A program made the position numbers and the translations under genes. DNA of 64,000 bases. Origin: JAHQVI01 sp963749875. Lineage in GTDB: Bacteria > Pseudomonadota > Alphaproteobacteria > Rhizobiales > Rhodomicrobiaceae. Below the pieces are notes generated by a model. That model was not told where the DNA came from and did no database searches. It saw nothing but the letters and a program-made list of their open reading frames with translations. The DNA lies in NCBI GenBank assembly GCA_963749875.1, contig CAVVOX010000002.1, forward strand, positions 124,001 to 188,000, given 5' to 3'. Below are positions 8,611 to 17,705 of this stretch, piece after piece. Position 1 is the stretch's first letter. Each line of letters begins with the position of its first letter.

Positions 8611-9117
8611 ATGACAGCAAGTAATGGGGCGCAGAACAATGCCAAGAGCATGTCGATCATCGTCACCAAGGGCACGCTGGATTGGGCCTATCCGCCCTTC
8701 ATCCTGGCGACGACCGCGGCCGCCATGGACGTCAAGGTCTCGATGTTCTTCACCTTCTACGGTCTGCCGCTCCTGAAGAAGAAGCTCGACCTGCAGATTT
8801 CGCCGCTCGGCAAGCCGGATATGGCCATGCCGATGATGGGCATGCATATGAAGATGCCGAACGTGGTGGCGATGCTGCCGGGCGTGAATGCCGCGGCGAC
8901 GACGATGATGAAGAATTTGATCAAGAAAAAAGGCGTCGCTTCGATCGAGGAACTGCGTGAGGTTGCCGTAGAGGCGGAGATTGAGCTTATCGCCTGCCAG
9001 ATGACCATGGATTTGTTCGAGTACGAGAAATCGGACATGATCGACGGCATAAAGCTTGGCGGCGCGGCGACCTATATGGAAAACGCGTTGAAGTCGGACA
9101 TTAACTTGTTCATCTGA
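8611..9117 (+). CDS. dsrE2: DsrE2-type sulfur carrier protein
   Basis: 168 residues of the DsrE/DsrF-like fold, DsrE2 branch: SIIVTKGTLDWAYPPFILA at the N-terminus, a hydrophobic Met-rich middle (MAMPMMGMHMKMPN), and the only cysteine in IELIACQMTMDLFEY, the position expected to carry a persulfide. DsrE2 proteins accompany TusA in sulfur oxidisers and are thought to bring sulfane sulfur to the cytoplasmic relay. It sits 65 bp before tusA in the same direction, almost certainly one transcript. Confidence 0.88.
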   Translation: MTASNGAQNNAKSMSIIVTKGTLDWAYPPFILATTAAAMDVKVSMFFTFYGLPLLKKKLDLQISPLGKPDMAMPMMGMHMKMPNVVAMLPGVNAAATTMMKNLIKKKGVASIEELREVAVEAEIELIACQMTMDLFEYEKSDMIDGIKLGGAATYMENALKSDINLFI

Positions 9118-9182
9118 AATTGGAGCGCGATGCGGGGAAGAACCGGCGCGCCGATCAAGGTCTTAAATAAGAGAGAAGTGTG

Positions 9183-9410
9183 ATGGCGGATAAATTACTC
9201 GACGCGAAGGGTCTTAATTGCCCGCTGCCGATTTTGAAGGCCAAGAAGGCGATCAATGAAGTGTCTCCGGGGGGCACGCTCGAAGTTTTGGCGACCGACC
9301 CCGGCGCCGTTGCGGATTTCCAGGCCTTTTGCCGCCAGACCGGCAATGAGCTCGTCGAGCACAGCGTGGCGGATGGCGTTTACCGCTTCCTGATCAAGCG
9401 CGCCGCTTAG
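9183..9410 (+). CDS. tusA: TusA sulfur carrier protein
   Basis: 75 residues, complete TusA/SirA fold. The active cysteine is in the CPxP motif GLNCPLPILKAKKAI near residue 13. TusA hands persulfide sulfur between proteins; in organisms with the sHdr pathway it works with DsrE-type proteins to feed the Hdr-like complex. The ATG at 9183 is preferred over a GTG one codon earlier. It is cotranscribed with dsrE2. The stop codon TAG (9408-9410) is also the first triplet of a double-hairpin repeat, which could act as its terminator. Confidence 0.95.
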   Translation: MADKLLDAKGLNCPLPILKAKKAINEVSPGGTLEVLATDPGAVADFQAFCRQTGNELVEHSVADGVYRFLIKRAA

Positions 9411-9532
9411 ATCAACCCTCGTTCAAGTGGAATTGCTTGAACGAGGGTTGATCTATTTCAAAAGATGAGCGCAACTGTTCCCGCGTCCATCCCCGCCTTC
9501 GCGGGGACATGCTTGGACGCGCGTTGCGCTAG
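9408..9532 (+). repeat. Double-hairpin CTAG repeat, copy 3
   Basis: Complete forward copy and the best reference. Module A is a palindrome with arms GATCAACCCTCGTTCAAG and complement. Module B starts GCGCAAC, holds CCCCGCCTTCGCGGGG as its tip, and ends GTTGCGCTAG. The first TAG is the tusA stop codon. Confidence 0.93.
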
Positions 9533-9723
9533 ACGGCGCGCCGCATCACCGAAAAGCTGACCGCGTTCAGCCCGCGAGGATCAGACGCTGATTTGGCGTC
9601 GGCTCGTGGGGGGTGTTGGCGTTTGCCTTGATGACGGGGCGGCGGAATGGCGGCGCGTTTCGGGCACTGTGGTAACAAAACACCAATCGTCATTACAATG
9701 AACGTCGCCAAGCAAATCGTCTT

Positions 9724-9745
9724 CATATCTGAATGAAAATATATG
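9724..9745. promoter_or_regulatory. Candidate operator upstream of the FadL-type channel gene
   Basis: CATATCTGAATGAAAATATATG, 108 bp before the start codon in the otherwise empty 9533-9852 gap. It resembles ATCTGAATATGATAATATTC in front of the SQR gene. Confidence 0.35.
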
Positions 9746-9852
9746 AACATGACGCCGGGATATGACAGGGATGCGAATTTGACCGAGGGATAGCGAGCGA
9801 CGATCGGCTGCTCGGCGTCCCTCATGAAGAATAATGTCCGGTGGAGGGGAGC

Positions 9853-11190
9853 ATGTTCGAAGCGAAAGGGACCGGCGTTAGGCGCCGCGCGTTGACCGTC
9901 GCATTGACCTTGATGGCTGGCAGCGCGCTCAGCTTGGGCCTGACGACCGACGCGAAGGCGACGGATGGCTATTTTCAGGATGGTTATGGAGCGCGGCAAA
10001 AAGCGCTTGGCGGGGCGGGCGTCGCCGATACAAGGGACGCTACCGGGATCGCGAACAATCCGGCCGGTCTTGCGGATGTCGACAACCAGGTGACGGGCGC
10101 CATATCGGCGTTCGGGCCGATACGCGGCTATGAAGCGGGAGCGCCGGGATGCGATCCGGCCACCACGCCCGGGTGCGCACCCGTTCCGCCCGGAAAGCAT
10201 GGCTCGGATCGCCATGTCTTCCCTGTCCCGAACCTTGCCTACACACGCAGGATCGATGCCGATACGGTCTTCGCCCTCGGCCTCTACGGCAATGGCGGAA
10301 TGAACACGACCTACCCGGAGCCCATTTTTTCCCAAACGAAGGACAGCGGCGTCGACCTCACACAGGCGTTCGTCTCAGCGGCCATCGCTCACCGCATGGG
10401 CCGGTTCTCCTTCGGATTTGCGCCGGTCTTCGCGGTGCAGGCGTTCGAAGCGACGGGCTTAGACGGGTTCCAGCCATTTTCGACCGACCCATCGAGCCTA
10501 AGTGACAACGAGCACGACTTCTCCTATGGCGGAGGTATTCGCGCAGGCATTCAATACGATCTGATGGATGGGGTACGTCTTGGTGTTGCGGGCAATAGCC
10601 GGATCTATATGTCGAAGTTCGACGATTATCGCGGCCTGTTTGCCGAACAGGGTGATTTCGACATTCCCGCCAGCATCACTGCGGGCGTTGCCATCGACGT
10701 CAAGCCGAATCTGACGGTGATGTTCGACTATAAGCATATCTTCTATGGCGATGTGGCGTCGATCGCCAATCCACAGTCGAATATCTTCAACTGCCCGGGC
10801 TCAGGCTGCCTCGGCAACGATGGCGGCGCCGGCTTCGGCTGGCATGATATCAACGTCTTCAAGTTCGGCGTCGAATGGCAGGCCGACGACCGCTGGACGC
10901 TGCGCGCTGGCTATTCCTATAACGAAAGCCCGATCAAATCACCGGACGTGACCTTCAACATTCTCGCGCCGGGTGTCGTCAAGCACCACATCACCGGCGG
11001 CTTCAAATATAAGTGGTCGGACGATCTCGATCTGGAGTTTGCTGGCGTCTATGTGCCGGAGTCCAGCGTCAGCGGTTTCGATCCTTTCGGCGGCAACCAG
11101 CCCGTCGAAATCAAGATGCATCAATATGAAGCGACGGTCGGCGCCGTCTGGCATCTCGGCGGCGAGGAGCAACTGGAGCCGCTGAAATAG
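9853..11190 (+). CDS. Outer-membrane transport protein, OmpP1/FadL family
   Basis: 445 residues. Signal peptide (RRRALTVALTLMAGSALS...), then the family N-terminal plug region with YGARQKALGGAGVA and IANNPAGLA, and a beta-barrel C-terminal part with alternating strands. FadL channels carry hydrophobic molecules through the outer membrane. Placed downstream of dsrE2-tusA and convergent with the hydrogenase genes, it might import an organic or hydrophobic sulfur substrate; this is inference from position only. The ATG at 9853 follows GGAGGGG at correct spacing; an upstream GTG is less likely. Confidence 0.85.
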   Translation: MFEAKGTGVRRRALTVALTLMAGSALSLGLTTDAKATDGYFQDGYGARQKALGGAGVADTRDATGIANNPAGLADVDNQVTGAISAFGPIRGYEAGAPGCDPATTPGCAPVPPGKHGSDRHVFPVPNLAYTRRIDADTVFALGLYGNGGMNTTYPEPIFSQTKDSGVDLTQAFVSAAIAHRMGRFSFGFAPVFAVQAFEATGLDGFQPFSTDPSSLSDNEHDFSYGGGIRAGIQYDLMDGVRLGVAGNSRIYMSKFDDYRGLFAEQGDFDIPASITAGVAIDVKPNLTVMFDYKHIFYGDVASIANPQSNIFNCPGSGCLGNDGGAGFGWHDINVFKFGVEWQADDRWTLRAGYSYNESPIKSPDVTFNILAPGVVKHHITGGFKYKWSDDLDLEFAGVYVPESSVSGFDPFGGNQPVEIKMHQYEATVGAVWHLGGEEQLEPLK

Positions 11191-11233
11191 CGCTCCCTCG
11201 CATTGCAGGGCAGGGGGGGTACGATCGAGGCGG

Positions 11234-12490
11234 TCAGCTTGCCTCCTCCACCAGATGGTCGGCGATGATGTCGACTAGGCTGGCGAGCCCGCCTTCCCAT
11301 TTCCAGTGCGCCTTGCTCTCATCCATGGTGAGGCGGCAATTGGAGCAGGACGACACCATCGTTTTGGCCCCCGTCTCTTCGACCTGATCCATCTTGATCT
11401 TGAACACCTTGTGACGAAGCTCGGCTGCGCGTCCGATCGCCTGCACGCCGCCGCCGCCGCCGCAACACCAATTGTAATTGCCGGTCGGCGTCATCTCGCG
11501 GAAGTCCTGCGCGAAACCTTCAAGCAGATAGCGCGCATCCTCCATCGCGCCGCCGCGCCGGGAGATCTGGCATGGATCGTGATAGGTGATGGAGTCCGCC
11601 ATCGGCTTCAGCTTCAGGCGCCCCTCACGTTTGAGCTGCGCCAGGAATTCGGTGATGTGCAGGACGGTGTATGGCAGGGGCCGGCCAAGCATATTGGCGC
11701 CCGACCAGCGCAACACGCCGAAGGCATGGCCGCATTCGGGGATGACGACCGTTTTCGCGCCGACGCTCTCGGCGGCGTCAGTGATCCGCTCGACCATGAG
11801 CTTAGCGATATCGGCCTTGCCGGCGAGGTAGCCGAAATTCGTGGCCTCATAGCCCTTGCTGCTGAGCGTCCAGTCTACGCCCGTATGATTCAGCAGCTTG
11901 GCCATCGCCACGACCGAGTTGGGATATTTCATCACCTCGATGGATGAGACCGTCAGAAGCACCTCGGCCTTCTCCTTGTCGAGCGCGATCGGGACCTCGT
12001 TCTCGTCCTCCAGCCATTCGAGCCGCTCGCGCAGCTTTTCCGCCGTCACGCCGAGCGGACTGCCGTGATCGCGCGAATTATCGGCCGCTGCCAGCAGATC
12101 TTCCGGGCCGAGCCCCGCCGCCACGAATGCCTGCCTTGCGCCGCCGACGATGGACGCGATGTCGATGCCCATGGGGCAGACAGTCGTGCAGCGGCCGCAC
12201 ATGGTGCAGGTATCGAAGAGCAGCTCTTCCCATTCCTTGAGGTCGGCCTCGGTGATGCGCGGCGCGAGCCCGAGCCAAGCCAGCGGCCATTTCTGCCGAC
12301 GATAGGCCTTGGCGATGGGGAAGAGCTTGTAAGCCGGCGTATGTCTCGGATTGCCGGATGCTTCGTAGAAATGGCATGCCGCCGCGCATTGGCCGCAATG
12401 GACGCAGGCTTCCAGATAGCTGACGAGATGCTCTTCCGTATGCGCGAGAAAGGTTCGGGCGGCGGCCTCCACATTAATCGTATCGGTCAT
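11234..12490 (-). CDS. isp2: Isp2-type HdrD-like iron-sulfur protein of [NiFe] hydrogenase
   Basis: 418 residues. Two [4Fe-4S] ferredoxin clusters (CVHCGQCAAACH and CTMCGRCTTVCPMG) are followed by two CCG domains (PECGHAFG and NWCCGGGGGVQ...SSCSNCRL) of the heterodisulfide reductase D type. In Isp-type hydrogenases this cytoplasmic protein pairs with membrane cytochrome Isp1 and passes electrons from the periplasmic hydrogenase, perhaps to a thiol/disulfide or sulfur-linked acceptor. The start at 12490 lies just after the large-subunit stop, with AGGGGGG before it. Last gene of the isp1-large-isp2 operon. Confidence 0.88.
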   Translation of the reverse strand: MTDTINVEAAARTFLAHTEEHLVSYLEACVHCGQCAAACHFYEASGNPRHTPAYKLFPIAKAYRRQKWPLAWLGLAPRITEADLKEWEELLFDTCTMCGRCTTVCPMGIDIASIVGGARQAFVAAGLGPEDLLAAADNSRDHGSPLGVTAEKLRERLEWLEDENEVPIALDKEKAEVLLTVSSIEVMKYPNSVVAMAKLLNHTGVDWTLSSKGYEATNFGYLAGKADIAKLMVERITDAAESVGAKTVVIPECGHAFGVLRWSGANMLGRPLPYTVLHITEFLAQLKREGRLKLKPMADSITYHDPCQISRRGGAMEDARYLLEGFAQDFREMTPTGNYNWCCGGGGGVQAIGRAAELRHKVFKIKMDQVEETGAKTMVSSCSNCRLTMDESKAHWKWEGGLASLVDIIADHLVEEAS

Positions 12491-12500
12491 GGTCCCCCCT

Positions 12501-14246
12501 CTAGCGGACGCGCAGTTGGAGCAATTCTTCACCTTGCGGATCTAAGACGTGAACCGCGCAGGCGATGCAGGGATCGAAACTGTGGATGGTGCGCTGGATC
12601 TCAAGCGGCTGCTTGGGATCGTACAGCGTATGCCGGTCCATCAGAGCGGCTTCGTAAGGGCCCGGCTGGCCTTCCGGATCGCGCGGCCCTGCGTTCCAGG
12701 TCGACGGCACCACGGCTTGGTAATTGTCGATCTTGTCGCCCTTGATCACCACCCAATGGGCGAGCGCTCCGCGCGGCGCTTCCATGAAGCCGACGCCGCG
12801 CGCCTCGTCCGGCCAGGATGACGGCTCCCATTTGGCTGGATTGTGCACCGCGAGGTCGCCGGCTTTGATGTTGGCCATCAGATTATCGTACCAGGTCAGC
12901 ATCTGATCGACGACGATCTTGCTCTCCAGCGTGCGCGCCGCCGTGCGCCCGAGGGTCGAGAACATCGCGGTCAGCGGCAGATCGAGCTTGCCCAGCGCAT
13001 ATTTCGCCAGCTCGCGCGTCGGCTCGTGGCCCTTGGCATAGAGCATCAGCACGCGGGAGAGCGGCCCGACCTCCATCACCTTGCCCTTCCAGCGCGGCGC
13101 CTTCAGCCAGGAATAGCTCTCCTCGACATTGAGCTGGGTAAATGGCGGTTGGGGGCCGGTATAGTTCAGATTGGTCTGGCCCTTATAGGGATGCAGGCCC
13201 TCATTCTTGCCGCCTGAATAGTCGTACCAGGAATGCGCCACGAACTCCTGGATCTCCTCCGGGCTGTTCATGTCGATGGGATGGATCGTCGTCAGATCGC
13301 GGTTCAGAATGACGCCTGCCGGAATGAGCCAGCTCGACGGATCGTCCATGCCCTTTTCCGGAAAATCGCCATAGGTCAGGAAGTTGCCGACACCTTCGCC
13401 CCGCTCGAACCAGTCCTTGTAGAAAGAGGCGATCGCCAGCGTATCGGGCAGATAGACCTGCTCGACGAACTCCTTCATCCGCCCGATCACCGTCCTGACC
13501 TGCTCCAGCCCGGCGATATTCACCGCCGTCGCGGCAGCGCCGCCGGTACCGCTCATATCGATGCTGATCGGCGAGGGTGCACCGCCCACGAGGAAGTTCG
13601 GATGCGGGTTCTTGCCGCCGAAAATCGTGTGGATCTGCACGACGTCGCGCTGCCAGGCGAGCGCCTCCAGGTAATGCGCCACCGCCATCAGATTGGCTTC
13701 GGGCGGCAGCTTAAATTCGGGATGGCCCCAGAAGCCGTTGGCGAAGATGCCGAGCTGACCGGCCTCGACGAACTCCTTCAGCTTCTTCTGCGTGTCGGCG
13801 AAATAGCCGGGACTCGACTTGGCATAGCTGGAGATCGACTGGGCGAGCTGCGAGGTTGCGGCGGGGTCGGCCTTGAGTGCGGAGATCACATCGACCCAGT
13901 CGAGCGCGTGCAGATGATAGAAGTGCATGACGTGGTCGTGCACATATTGCGCCGCGATCATCAAATTGCGGATGATCTGTGCATTCGGCGGGATTTTGTA
14001 GTTGAGCGCGTTCTCCACGGCCCGCACCGATGCGATGCCGTGCACCAGCGTGCAGACTCCGCAAATGCGTTGGGCAAAGGCCCAGGCATCGCGCGGATCA
14101 CGGCCCTTGAGGATCAGCTCGATGCCGCGCACCATGGTGCCTGAGCTGTAAGCGCCGGTGATCGCGCCGGCGCTGTCCGTCTCCGCCTCGATGCGAAGAT
14201 GGCCCTCGATGCGGGTGATCGGATCGACGACAACGCGTTCGTTCAT
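12501..14246 (-). CDS. hynL: [NiFe] hydrogenase large subunit
   Basis: 581 residues. Both NiFe-ligating pairs are intact: RICGVC in the N-terminal part and DPCIACAVH near the end. The 15 residues after that histidine form the extension removed by the maturation protease, whose gene is at 21522. With the linked Isp1 and Isp2 genes it fits the membrane-bound Isp-type uptake hydrogenases of group 1. It oxidises H2 in the periplasm together with the small subunit, which here is encoded 8 kb away on the other strand. Confidence 0.95.
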   Translation of the reverse strand: MNERVVVDPITRIEGHLRIEAETDSAGAITGAYSSGTMVRGIELILKGRDPRDAWAFAQRICGVCTLVHGIASVRAVENALNYKIPPNAQIIRNLMIAAQYVHDHVMHFYHLHALDWVDVISALKADPAATSQLAQSISSYAKSSPGYFADTQKKLKEFVEAGQLGIFANGFWGHPEFKLPPEANLMAVAHYLEALAWQRDVVQIHTIFGGKNPHPNFLVGGAPSPISIDMSGTGGAAATAVNIAGLEQVRTVIGRMKEFVEQVYLPDTLAIASFYKDWFERGEGVGNFLTYGDFPEKGMDDPSSWLIPAGVILNRDLTTIHPIDMNSPEEIQEFVAHSWYDYSGGKNEGLHPYKGQTNLNYTGPQPPFTQLNVEESYSWLKAPRWKGKVMEVGPLSRVLMLYAKGHEPTRELAKYALGKLDLPLTAMFSTLGRTAARTLESKIVVDQMLTWYDNLMANIKAGDLAVHNPAKWEPSSWPDEARGVGFMEAPRGALAHWVVIKGDKIDNYQAVVPSTWNAGPRDPEGQPGPYEAALMDRHTLYDPKQPLEIQRTIHSFDPCIACAVHVLDPQGEELLQLRVR

Positions 14247-14277
14247 CCTGTTGGCCTTCCCTTGCTATCGCGCCAGC

Positions 14278-14937
14278 TCAAATCTCGACGCCCCGGCGGC
14301 TGTAGAAAATGCCTGTCTCGCTTCTGGTGAGGAACACCAGGAAGGCGTGCATCAGCTTGCCGAATGGAAACCAGATCAGCAGCAGCGCCACGCTGAGAAT
14401 GTGGATCGCCAGCAGCGTCTCGTAGGGCGCCCAGAGATGGCTGACGGCGATGAGCCCGGTAACAACCGGCAGGGTGGTGGCGATCCAGCTGAAATAGTCA
14501 TTGACGGTCGAGAGCAGCCTCAAGACAGGATCGGTCATCCTGCGGACGAGAGCCGCCACGAGCGAGGCCAGCGTGATCACCGAGACGACCGAGATGATGC
14601 CGGCCGGCAAATTCGGCCAGGCGAAACCGAACAGGCCGCGCAGAAAGAGAATGTGCTGTGCCAGCCCGAAGACAATGATGGCGAGGCCGATGTGGAAAAC
14701 ATAGCCGTTCACAGTGGAGAATAGCGAGGCGCGAGCAAAACCCTTCGGCGGCCAGAGATGGCGTATGAAACCGCTGGCCGCGGCAACGATCGCGGACGGC
14801 GCTCCCGGCCGCGCGACCGATCTGTCCCGCGCCCAGGGCAGCAGCAGCAAGGAAAGAAGCCGCCACAGCACGCCGAACACAAAGATCGCGAAGGCCGCTT
14901 CCAAAGCGGGTCCGCGCGCGAAATCGAGCAAGCTCAT
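14278..14937 (-). CDS. isp1: Isp1-type membrane b-type cytochrome
   Basis: 219 residues with about five transmembrane helices, NarI/respiratory gamma-subunit type. Likely haem ligands are in YVFHIGLAIIVFGLAQHILF and AIHILSVALLLI...GKLMHAF. It anchors the hydrogenase and moves electrons across the membrane to Isp2 or quinone. First gene of the leftward operon isp1-hynL-isp2, divergent from hypC. Its first 15 residues, MSLLDFARGPALEAA, resemble a 43-codon frame found after the small-subunit gene. Confidence 0.88.
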   Translation of the reverse strand: MSLLDFARGPALEAAFAIFVFGVLWRLLSLLLLPWARDRSVARPGAPSAIVAAASGFIRHLWPPKGFARASLFSTVNGYVFHIGLAIIVFGLAQHILFLRGLFGFAWPNLPAGIISVVSVITLASLVAALVRRMTDPVLRLLSTVNDYFSWIATTLPVVTGLIAVSHLWAPYETLLAIHILSVALLLIWFPFGKLMHAFLVFLTRSETGIFYSRRGVEI

Positions 14938-15067
14938 GACTGATCCTTATTGACACCTTTTTTTCGCGCCGCCACCTGAGCCAAACGCCCAATCTCGCGG
15001 CTGCCCGCCCGCTAATCCGGGAACACATCGAATCATTTAAATCTTGGGCTGCTAACAACGAACGGCA

Positions 15068-15082
15068 TTGATTTGAAATCAA
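15068..15082. promoter_or_regulatory. Palindrome in the hydrogenase divergent promoter
   Basis: TTGATTTGAAATCAA, a 15-bp odd-length palindrome between isp1 and hypC, 55 bp before the hypC start. It resembles an FNR/FixK box but the spacer is 5, not 4, so the regulator is uncertain. Confidence 0.35.
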
Positions 15083-15137
15083 CCACAGTTCAGAACGTCC
15101 AGGTTAGAAATGGAACTTCCAGCAAAGGAGCGGCATC

Positions 15138-15383
15138 ATGTGTCTCGGAGTGCCCATGCGGGTCGTGGACCGCGACGGTTTCCTGGCGCGATGCGAGGCG
15201 AAGGGGATCGAGCGTTCGGTCAGTCTTTTTCTTCTCCAGCATGAGGATATTCAGCCAGGCGACCATGTCATGGTCCATGTCGGCTACGCCATCCAGAAGA
15301 TGTCTGAGGACGAGGCGCAAGATGCCTGGAGCCTTTACGACGAGATGCTGGCCGCCGAAGACGAAATGAACGCGGATGCATGA
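15138..15383 (+). CDS. hypC: Hydrogenase maturation chaperone HypC
   Basis: 81 residues beginning MCLGVPMRV, the defining HypC N-terminus; Cys2 binds the iron precursor with HypD and the large subunit. The ATG follows AAAGGAG. First gene of a tight hyp operon, overlapping hypA by 8 bp. It works in cytoplasmic assembly of the Fe(CN)2CO group. Confidence 0.95.
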   Translation: MCLGVPMRVVDRDGFLARCEAKGIERSVSLFLLQHEDIQPGDHVMVHVGYAIQKMSEDEAQDAWSLYDEMLAAEDEMNADA

Positions 15384-15735
15384 ACTTGCCGTCTGTCAGA
15401 GCCTGTTGCGTGAGATCGAGCGGGTCGCCGCGGCACATGGCGCGACGGAGGTTACGGGCGTTCTCGTCGCGGTCGGCCCTCTGTCCGGCGTGGAAGCGCC
15501 TCTCTTGAAGCGCGCCTTCACTGTGGCCCGCGCGGGAACCATCGCTCAGAATGCGGAGCTCGACGTCGAAGAAATGCCCGTCCGCGTCTGGTGCGAAAGC
15601 TGCGGCGTCGAGACGGCAGTGGCGGCGAACGCATTGCTATGCGGCGAATGCGGAGGCTGGCGGGTCAAGCTCAAATCTGGGGATGAATTGCTGCTGAAGC
15701 GGGTCGAGCTGGCGAATGCTGACGCGCCGGCCTGA
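15376..15735 (+). CDS. hypA: Hydrogenase nickel insertion protein HypA
   Basis: 119 residues beginning MHELAVCQSLL; the N-terminal Met-His-Glu binds nickel. A zinc site is formed by CESCG and CGECGG at residues about 73-93. It delivers Ni to the large subunit together with HypB. It overlaps hypC and is followed 27 bp later by hypB. Confidence 0.96.
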   Translation: MHELAVCQSLLREIERVAAAHGATEVTGVLVAVGPLSGVEAPLLKRAFTVARAGTIAQNAELDVEEMPVRVWCESCGVETAVAANALLCGECGGWRVKLKSGDELLLKRVELANADAPA

Positions 15736-15762
15736 CAGAGCGGAAGCCAAAGGAGAGAAGCA

Positions 15763-16569
15763 ATGTGCCAGGACTGTGGATGCGCGGCGACTTCCGGCCA
15801 CGTCCATATCACGGACCACAAAGGCGAAATCCCGGCCAAGTCCGTTCACGAGGCGCCGATTAAGGTTCTCACCGGCATCCTCCATGAAAATAATCATGCC
15901 GCCGCGCATAATCGCGAGCATTTCGACAGCCATGGCATGCTCGCCGTCAATCTGATGTCCTCGCCGGGCTCGGGCAAGACCAGCCTGCTCGAAGCCACGA
16001 TCGAGGCGGTGGCCGACCGGCTGCGCGTCGCGGTTATCGAAGGCGATCTCGAAACCGAGAACGACGCCAGGCGGATCAGGGCGAAGGGCGTGCCAGCGAT
16101 CCAGGTGACGACCGGCCAGACCTGCCATCTCGACGCCCATATGATCCACGATGCGCTGCACGGGCTGGATCTGTCCGCGATCGACATCCTGTTCATCGAG
16201 AATGTCGGTAATCTGGTCTGTCCAGCCGGCTTCGATCTGGGCCAGCACGCGAATGTCACGCTGCTCTCGGTGACCGAAGGCGACGACAAGCCCGCCAAAT
16301 ATCCGGTCAGCTTCCGCAGCGCCGATCTGGTTCTCCTGTCGAAGGCCGATCTGCTCGACGTTTTCGACGATTTCTCGCCCGAAGAGGCGGAACGGCATGT
16401 GCGCGCCCTGGCCAATCCTGCGGAGGTGGTGCGCATTTCGGCGCGTCGCCCCGATATGCTGGCGCCCTGGATCGCGTGGCTTGAGGACAGGCTTGCCGAG
16501 CGCCGCAAGAGCGCGCCACTGTCGGCACATCCCCATCATGCCGGCGCGCATCTCCACGCAGCGGAGTGA
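15763..16569 (+). CDS. hypB: Hydrogenase nickel incorporation GTPase HypB
   Basis: 268 residues. Starts MCQDCGCAA, a high-affinity Ni-binding Cys motif. G domain: P-loop SSPGSGKTSLLE, VIEGDLETENDARR, IENVGNLVCP, and LLSKADLLD for guanine recognition. Only a few histidines (HPHHAGAHLH at the C-terminus) rather than a long His-rich stretch, so nickel storage is limited. It overlaps hypD by GTGA. Confidence 0.95.
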   Translation: MCQDCGCAATSGHVHITDHKGEIPAKSVHEAPIKVLTGILHENNHAAAHNREHFDSHGMLAVNLMSSPGSGKTSLLEATIEAVADRLRVAVIEGDLETENDARRIRAKGVPAIQVTTGQTCHLDAHMIHDALHGLDLSAIDILFIENVGNLVCPAGFDLGQHANVTLLSVTEGDDKPAKYPVSFRSADLVLLSKADLLDVFDDFSPEEAERHVRALANPAEVVRISARRPDMLAPWIAWLEDRLAERRKSAPLSAHPHHAGAHLHAAE

Positions 16570-17705
16570 CCGCCATGATGGACCGAAAAGCCGATGCGAA
16601 GGCATGGCTTGAGCGCATCCGCGCTCTGCCGCAAAGCGAGCCGGTCCGCGTGATGAATGTCTGCGGCGGGCATGAACGCTCGATCTCTATGGCCGGCTTA
16701 CGCGGCGCTTTGCCTGATAATATCGAGCTCATCCCCGGCCCCGGATGTCCCGTCTGCGTCTGTCCGGAGGAAGATGTCCATGCCGCGATCCAACTGGCTT
16801 TGCGCAAGGACGTCATTCTCGTCGCGTTCGGCGACATGCTGCGCGTCCCCGCCAATGTGCCGAAGAACGAGCCGCGTTCGCTGGAACAGGCCCGCGCGGC
16901 CGGCGGCGAGGTCCGGCCGATCGCGTCGCCGCGCGAGGCGGTGAAGATCGCCGAGGCCAATCCCACCCGCGAGATCGTCTTTTTCGCCGCGGGATTCGAA
17001 ACGACCACAGCGCCCGTAGCAGGCCTTATCGCCGAGGGCCTGCCGTCCAATCTCTCTATCCTGCTTTCGGGCCGCCTGACCTGGCCCGCCGTTGCCATGC
17101 TGCTCGACAGCGAAAAAGCCGGGTTCGACGCGTTGATCGCGCCGGGCCACGTTGCCACGATCATGGGGCCGGAAGAATGGCGCTTCGTGCCCGAAGAGCA
17201 CGGCATCCCCTCGGCCGTCGCCGGTTTCGAGCCGGACAGTCTGCTCGCCGCGCTCTACTCGGTGTTACGGCAGCGGCTGGAAGGGCGCGCTTTTCTCGAC
17301 AATTGTTATGCGGGCGTCGCCAAGCCTGGCGGCAATCCGACCGCGCAGTTGCTGCTGAAGGAAACGCTCGACGTCGTCGATGCGAACTGGCGCGGGATCG
17401 GCATTATCCCCGGTTCGGGCTTCGCATTGAAACCGGAGCTGGCCCATTCCGACGCCGTCCGGCGCTTCGATCTGGATATCGACGCTGCGCGCAAGCGCGC
17501 AGGCGAAATGCCGCCGGGCTGCGATTGCGCGCGCGTCGTGCTAGGGAAAATCTATCCGAACCAGTGCGTGCTTTACGGAAAGGCCTGCACGCCGCGTAAT
17601 CCGATCGGCCCCTGCATGGTTTCGGATGAAGGCGCCTGCCGAATCTGGTGGTCGTCGGGCATCAGGCAGACGGCAGCAGATGAACACGCACCAGCGCGAT
17701 ATTGA
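16566..17705 (+). CDS. hypD: Hydrogenase formation protein HypD
   Basis: Up to 379 residues. HypD motifs are intact: VMNVCGGHERSI, GPGCPVCVCPEED, and the C-terminal cysteines that hold a [4Fe-4S] cluster (GCDCARVVLGKIYPNQC, GPCMVSDEGAC). It is the scaffold on which the Fe(CN)2CO unit is made with HypC. Start uncertain: GTG at 16566 overlaps the hypB stop; ATG codons at 16575 and 16578 are alternatives. Confidence 0.95.
   Translation: MTAMMDRKADAKAWLERIRALPQSEPVRVMNVCGGHERSISMAGLRGALPDNIELIPGPGCPVCVCPEEDVHAAIQLALRKDVILVAFGDMLRVPANVPKNEPRSLEQARAAGGEVRPIASPREAVKIAEANPTREIVFFAAGFETTTAPVAGLIAEGLPSNLSILLSGRLTWPAVAMLLDSEKAGFDALIAPGHVATIMGPEEWRFVPEEHGIPSAVAGFEPDSLLAALYSVLRQRLEGRAFLDNCYAGVAKPGGNPTAQLLLKETLDVVDANWRGIGIIPGSGFALKPELAHSDAVRRFDLDIDAARKRAGEMPPGCDCARVVLGKIYPNQCVLYGKACTPRNPIGPCMVSDEGACRIWWSSGIRQTAADEHAPARY

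Noticed and set aside
15068..15082. FNR/FixK box before hypC
   Set aside because: Half-sites TTGAT/ATCAA are perfect but the spacer is 5 instead of 4 nt, so it is listed only as a palindrome.
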